Assembly: GCA_900313005.1 (NCBI GenBank)
Contig: ONZJ01000002.1
Coordinates: 3,836,207-3,900,206, forward strand
DNA from: Rhodobacteraceae bacterium EL129
GTDB lineage: Bacteria; Pseudomonadota; Alphaproteobacteria; Rhodobacterales; Rhodobacteraceae
Reading direction: 5' to 3'
DNA: 64,000 bases
Positions within the stretch are counted from its first letter, which is position 1, and each line of letters opens with the position of its first letter. A program made the translations under genes and the position numbers. Shown here in pieces: positions 61,277 through 64,000 of this stretch. Below the pieces are notes generated by a model. That model did not search any database. It worked only from the letters and a program-made list of their open reading frames with translations, and was not told the DNA's origin.

Positions 61277-61525
61277 TTAACCAAACCGCAGTTTCGCCGC
61301 CACGATGATCAACATCGCTGTGGTGGCGCAGACATTAGCTAGGATCAAAGGCAAATCACCGATCATCAGCCCGTAGATCAGCCACAGAATAACCGTTGTC
61401 AGAAAAAGCAGGTTTGACGGCAATGACAGCCCTGAGGTGTCCCGCGTGGCCCAGGCCTTCCAGGCCTGTGGGATCCAGCAGACCGTGCCCAGAAATGCAG
61501 CCAGATAGCCGATGTAGATCGCCAT
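61277..61525 (-). CDS. SemiSWEET-type sugar transporter
   Basis: An 82-residue protein with three membrane helices, the length of bacterial SemiSWEETs, which dimerise to carry sugars. It contains the PQ-loop signature WIPQAWKAW near residue 17-25 and the typical TDTSGLSLPSN-like TRDTSGLSLPSN between helices 1 and 2. It sits between the two saccharopine dehydrogenase genes and its start is one base from the downstream gene's stop, an unusual partnership. Physiological cargo is unknown. Confidence 0.88.
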   Translation of the reverse strand: MAIYIGYLAAFLGTVCWIPQAWKAWATRDTSGLSLPSNLLFLTTVILWLIYGLMIGDLPLILANVCATTAMLIIVAAKLRFG

Positions 61526-61526
61526 G

Positions 61527-62579
61527 TCAGATGTCCTGCATATGAGTGAGGAAGGTCGCCTCGGCCCGTGCCCAGACGCCTGATTTCAGGTCAGTGAGGG
61601 TGGTGAGTGACGGCAAAAGCTGCTCGGCGTAGTCCTGTGAGGATTCGACAGGCAGCAGCGATGGCAGGTTATCAATTGCCATGACGTCCATAGGGGGTGT
61701 GTTGTGGACCCGTGTGACCGGGGCGTCCCAGCTGGTGGCCTCGGCATACAGCGGCACCGGGTTGTAGTCACTGTCCGGATCACAAGCTACGTCGCCGATG
61801 ACACTGAGGTTTCGATCTGCAGTCAATGCGGATTGAGGAACAAAAACAGGCGTGCCGGGACGCGCGAAGATACAGTTGAAAAACATGTCATGGGACAGGA
61901 TTTCAGGGAAGGGTCCGCCCGTCGCGGTTTCGGCCATATCCCAGCGGGTGGGGGTGATGCCCATGGCGGTGCACAGGTCCGCCGCCCCGCTTCCCACCCG
62001 GCCCAAAGCGCCGATGACGATGGCAGACGGCATCCGGGATGCCGAAGCCAGATCATCGCGCAAATCACTCAGCAAGGCGTCTTTGCCCGGATAAGTGCCA
62101 ACAGGGCCGCAGATGCCGCCCTTGTCCTGCGCGCACCATGCCTTGAGTGAGACTGCCGCCCCGGCAAAACCTGCCCAATATCCAAAGGCTGCGACGCGGC
62201 GGTTGTCCTGATCCACCAGATATTCCAAATCGTAGAGTGTGCCGCCACCGGCCTTAAACCGTTCCAACAACGCCCGGCCGGAATGCTGGCCTTTGAAGGC
62301 ATGGCCGAACATGATGTGGCGATGGGGCAGGGGTGTGCCATCCTCGGGCAGTTCCTTGAGACCAAAGATGATTGCGTCCTTGGGGGCCTGTGGCCAGCTG
62401 TTCTCAGGGGCGATCTGCGCGCCTGCCTGCACATAGCCGTTGATCGGGATGGCGCGAACGGAGCTTTCCTCGACCGTGACGGTAAGGCCCGCTTTGATCA
62501 GGGTTGCAACGCCGTCCGGTGTCACGCCCACGCGCTCTTCGTTTGGGCGTTGTTCGGCCCGGACCCAGAGATGTGTCAT
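61527..62579 (-). CDS. Saccharopine dehydrogenase (NAD, L-lysine-forming; LYS1-like)
   Basis: A 350-residue enzyme of the AlaDH/saccharopine dehydrogenase fold: N-terminal AEQRPNEERVGVTPDGVATLIKAG, HIMFGHAFKGQHSGRALLERFKAGGGTLYDLEYLVD and the nucleotide fold AIVIGALGRVGSGAADLC. This pattern is typical of the LYS1 branch, which splits or forms saccharopine at the lysine side. With the LYS9-like gene at 59915 it forms a complete saccharopine pair. It is co-oriented with the SemiSWEET gene and a GST gene upstream. Confidence 0.9.
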   Translation of the reverse strand: MTHLWVRAEQRPNEERVGVTPDGVATLIKAGLTVTVEESSVRAIPINGYVQAGAQIAPENSWPQAPKDAIIFGLKELPEDGTPLPHRHIMFGHAFKGQHSGRALLERFKAGGGTLYDLEYLVDQDNRRVAAFGYWAGFAGAAVSLKAWCAQDKGGICGPVGTYPGKDALLSDLRDDLASASRMPSAIVIGALGRVGSGAADLCTAMGITPTRWDMAETATGGPFPEILSHDMFFNCIFARPGTPVFVPQSALTADRNLSVIGDVACDPDSDYNPVPLYAEATSWDAPVTRVHNTPPMDVMAIDNLPSLLPVESSQDYAEQLLPSLTTLTDLKSGVWARAEATFLTHMQDI

Positions 62580-62592
62580 ATGTGGGTGCTCC

Positions 62593-63207
62593 TTACGGGA
62601 TCAGGCCGAGATCGCGCACGGCCTTGACCGAGGGTCGTGCGTTCATCATGTCAAAATGCGCCGCGAGCTTGGGGTAGGCGGTGATGTCCACGCCGTCGCC
62701 GTTCAGCCATGTGCAGATGGTATAGAGCCAGGGATCGGCCACGGTCATATCCGTGCCCATCACAAAGGGGCTGAGCGCACAGTTTTCCTCAACATAGGCG
62801 CAGGACTGGCCCATGGTTTCAGGAACCTTGGCGGTCATGTCAACGCGTGAGGCGTCCAGATCAGCCCAGCGGGCACCGCGCATTCTATGGGCGTGGTTCA
62901 CGTGGAAGGTGGAGGCCAGATAATACATGACAGCGCGCATCTGGGCCGCGGCCCACGGGTCAGTCGGGACCAGAGAAGCCCCCGCGATGGTGTTGAGGTA
63001 TTCCAAGATCGCCCCGGTTTCGGTGAGGATGCCGTGATCGGTGACCAGGGCAGGCACGCGGCCTTTGGGGTTGATTGTCTGATATTCGGGCTTGAGCTGA
63101 TCACCCTCGGCAAAGTTGAGCAGGACGGGGTCGTAGTCGGTCTCTGTCTCTTCCAGCATGATGGCGGTGGCGATGGAAACCGTGGCTTTGGCACAGAAGA
63201 ATTTCAT
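62593..63207 (-). CDS. Glutathione S-transferase family protein
   Basis: A 204-residue GST: N-terminal MKFFCAKATVSIATAIMLEE with a cysteine at residue 5, INPKGRVPALVTDHGILTETGAILEYL (cis-Pro and GSH-binding Glu/Thr), and the helical C-domain FVMGTDMTVADPWLYTICTWL with the N-capping motif. The Cys near the start resembles beta-class bacterial GSTs. It lies 13 bp upstream of the saccharopine dehydrogenase gene on the same strand. Confidence 0.87.
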   Translation of the reverse strand: MKFFCAKATVSIATAIMLEETETDYDPVLLNFAEGDQLKPEYQTINPKGRVPALVTDHGILTETGAILEYLNTIAGASLVPTDPWAAAQMRAVMYYLASTFHVNHAHRMRGARWADLDASRVDMTAKVPETMGQSCAYVEENCALSPFVMGTDMTVADPWLYTICTWLNGDGVDITAYPKLAAHFDMMNARPSVKAVRDLGLIP

Positions 63208-63221
63208 GGGGTCCGGTCCTT

Positions 63222-63872
63222 TCAGACGTAAGTGCGCGCATGGGCGCGGTCGGGGGCATCAAGGTGCGGCGTGGCATTGAAGCCAGCCACCATCAACTGA
63301 TCGTGGACAAATGACAGACGGTGCACCGAGCTGTTCATGATCTGCAACATAATGCGCGCGGTGCCAGCATTATCCAGATCCAGAACGTGACGCATGATAA
63401 GGCCAATCACCCCGCCCGAGGTGACGGCAAGGATGCGGCCATCCATGTTGCACAGGGCGTCCAGTATATCGCGGATGCGGCTGGAGAAGTCGGTGAATCG
63501 CTCTGGGATATCGTTTATTCTGTCATCTTCCCAGTGATTTAGAAGCTGTGGCAGGTGGCCCGCATAGGCCGTCGGACAGTCCGGCATAGGAATGCCGTGC
63601 TGATCCTCCAAAGCCTGGGCGATTGCGAAATAGCTAAGCTCGTCCAGCCGGGCATCTTGTGTCTCAATGGTGTAACCCATCGAGCGCGCCGTGTCGGCCT
63701 GACGGTTCAGGGTGCCTGTGAAGACGTGATCAAAATGCGGATTTGTGGTGGCCATATGCGCGCCCAGCCAGGCCGCTTGCTGGTGGCCGAGGGCAGAGAG
63801 CTTGTCATAGCTGGCCTCGTCTGTGGCGTGGCTGTTGGCCTGTCCGTGGCGGACGAGGATAATTTCGGTCAC
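63222..63872 (-). CDS. Histidine phosphatase family protein
   Basis: A 216-residue phosphoglycerate-mutase-like phosphatase with the catalytic RHG motif near the start (EIILVRHGQANSH), the second histidine and arginine in VFTGTLNRQADTAR, and TSGGVIGLIMRHVLDL. Family members act on sugar phosphates, nucleotides or proteins, and the substrate cannot be told. It lies 14 bp upstream of the GST gene on the same strand; together with the saccharopine genes they could form one long transcript. Confidence 0.88.
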   Translation of the reverse strand: MTEIILVRHGQANSHATDEASYDKLSALGHQQAAWLGAHMATTNPHFDHVFTGTLNRQADTARSMGYTIETQDARLDELSYFAIAQALEDQHGIPMPDCPTAYAGHLPQLLNHWEDDRINDIPERFTDFSSRIRDILDALCNMDGRILAVTSGGVIGLIMRHVLDLDNAGTARIMLQIMNSSVHRLSFVHDQLMVAGFNATPHLDAPDRAHARTYV

Positions 63873-64000
63873 GTGTGATGGTCCTTTGTCAGTTGTCCGG
63901 ACCGTAGCGGAGGTGGGGGCGGGGATAAAGCCGGAGGTTTGAGGAATGTGGTTGGGGGTGGGATGCTCGGCAAGGCGGACGGCCCACCCGCCCTCCCCCG
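63873..64000. other. Right edge of the window, no gene visible
   Basis: The last 128 bases include the upstream region of the histidine phosphatase gene and a G-rich stretch, ending in GGCCCACCCGCCCTCCCCC. I see no start codon with a good ribosome binding site and no clear terminator; a gene outside the window may begin here. Confidence 0.3.

Noticed and set aside
1..64000. tRNA or rRNA genes, CRISPR arrays and prophage genes
   Set aside because: I looked for tRNA T-arm patterns, regularly spaced repeats and phage or integrase motifs and saw none I could support.

Overview
The window reads as a chromosomal segment of an alphaproteobacterium of the family Rhodobacteraceae, most likely the Roseobacter group. 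The signs are a GC-rich sequence with long runs of short-spaced or overlapping genes, the rpoE-chrR singlet-oxygen pair with its divergent amine oxidase/DUF1365/MFS/DUF3833/SDR operon, a phaA-phaB pair, saccharopine dehydrogenases and several TTG/GTG starts with strong ribosome binding sites. I see no rRNA, tRNA, CRISPR array, prophage or complete insertion sequence.

Layout. 0.1-11.8 kb: WYL regulator, lytic transglycosylase, esterase, greA, ETF-ubiquinone oxidoreductase, a TPR protein with ispE, a polyprenyl diphosphate synthase, and a DUF2007/tRNA-methyltransferase pair. 11.6-18.7 kb: a small DUF465 protein, a LysR regulator facing a 39-residue ORF, the polyhydroxybutyrate genes phaA and phaB, an EAL-domain protein, tag and rlmN. 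18.7-22.3 kb: phosphotransferase, rpe, nitronate monooxygenase and a methyltransferase. 22.4-28.4 kb: an M20 peptidase and panC-panB, with a mosaic between them. 28.6-33.5 kb: a dipeptide-type ABC transporter. 33.6-36.3 kb: a secreted protein, a YcaQ-like protein and an SDR. 36.5-40.7 kb: gmd, an fcl-like gene and a ColD-like dehydratase, which together suggest GDP-L-colitose synthesis, followed by kdsD. 40.8-46.3 kb: mixed metabolism with two NAD-salvage genes (pncA, pncB). 46.3-47.0 kb: an A+T-rich polysaccharide deacetylase fused by overlap to pncB. 47.0-52.5 kb: azlCD and a molybdenum-cofactor operon (fdhD, a small ORF, mobA, mobB, moeA fusion). 52.6-58.7 kb: chrR-rpoE and its divergent operon. 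58.7-64.0 kb: DUF3775, an MBL hydrolase, two saccharopine dehydrogenases bracketing a SemiSWEET, a GST and a histidine phosphatase.

The most unusual region is 23.6-27.0 kb. Between the M20 peptidase gene and panC lie three unrelated genes for predicted exported proteins, one of them a leucine-rich-repeat protein. Each is bracketed by a copy of the last ~110 bp of the peptidase gene and a copy of the last ~270 bp of panC. The two internal junctions also carry 3' scraps of a second leucine-rich-repeat allele. The panC fragments match each other better than they match the resident panC. This looks like a cassette array built by homologous recombination with foreign alleles of one variable locus.

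A second signal is a dispersed two-hairpin intergenic element of about 70 bp, seen three times (18.3, 36.3 and 61.1 kb). Stem sequences vary between copies while pairing is kept. Regulatory reading gives a TGATCC-N18-TAAATG promoter that sets the rpoE start, a TGC/GCA-rich palindromic cluster upstream of phaB that fits a PhaR operator, and several operator-like dyads.
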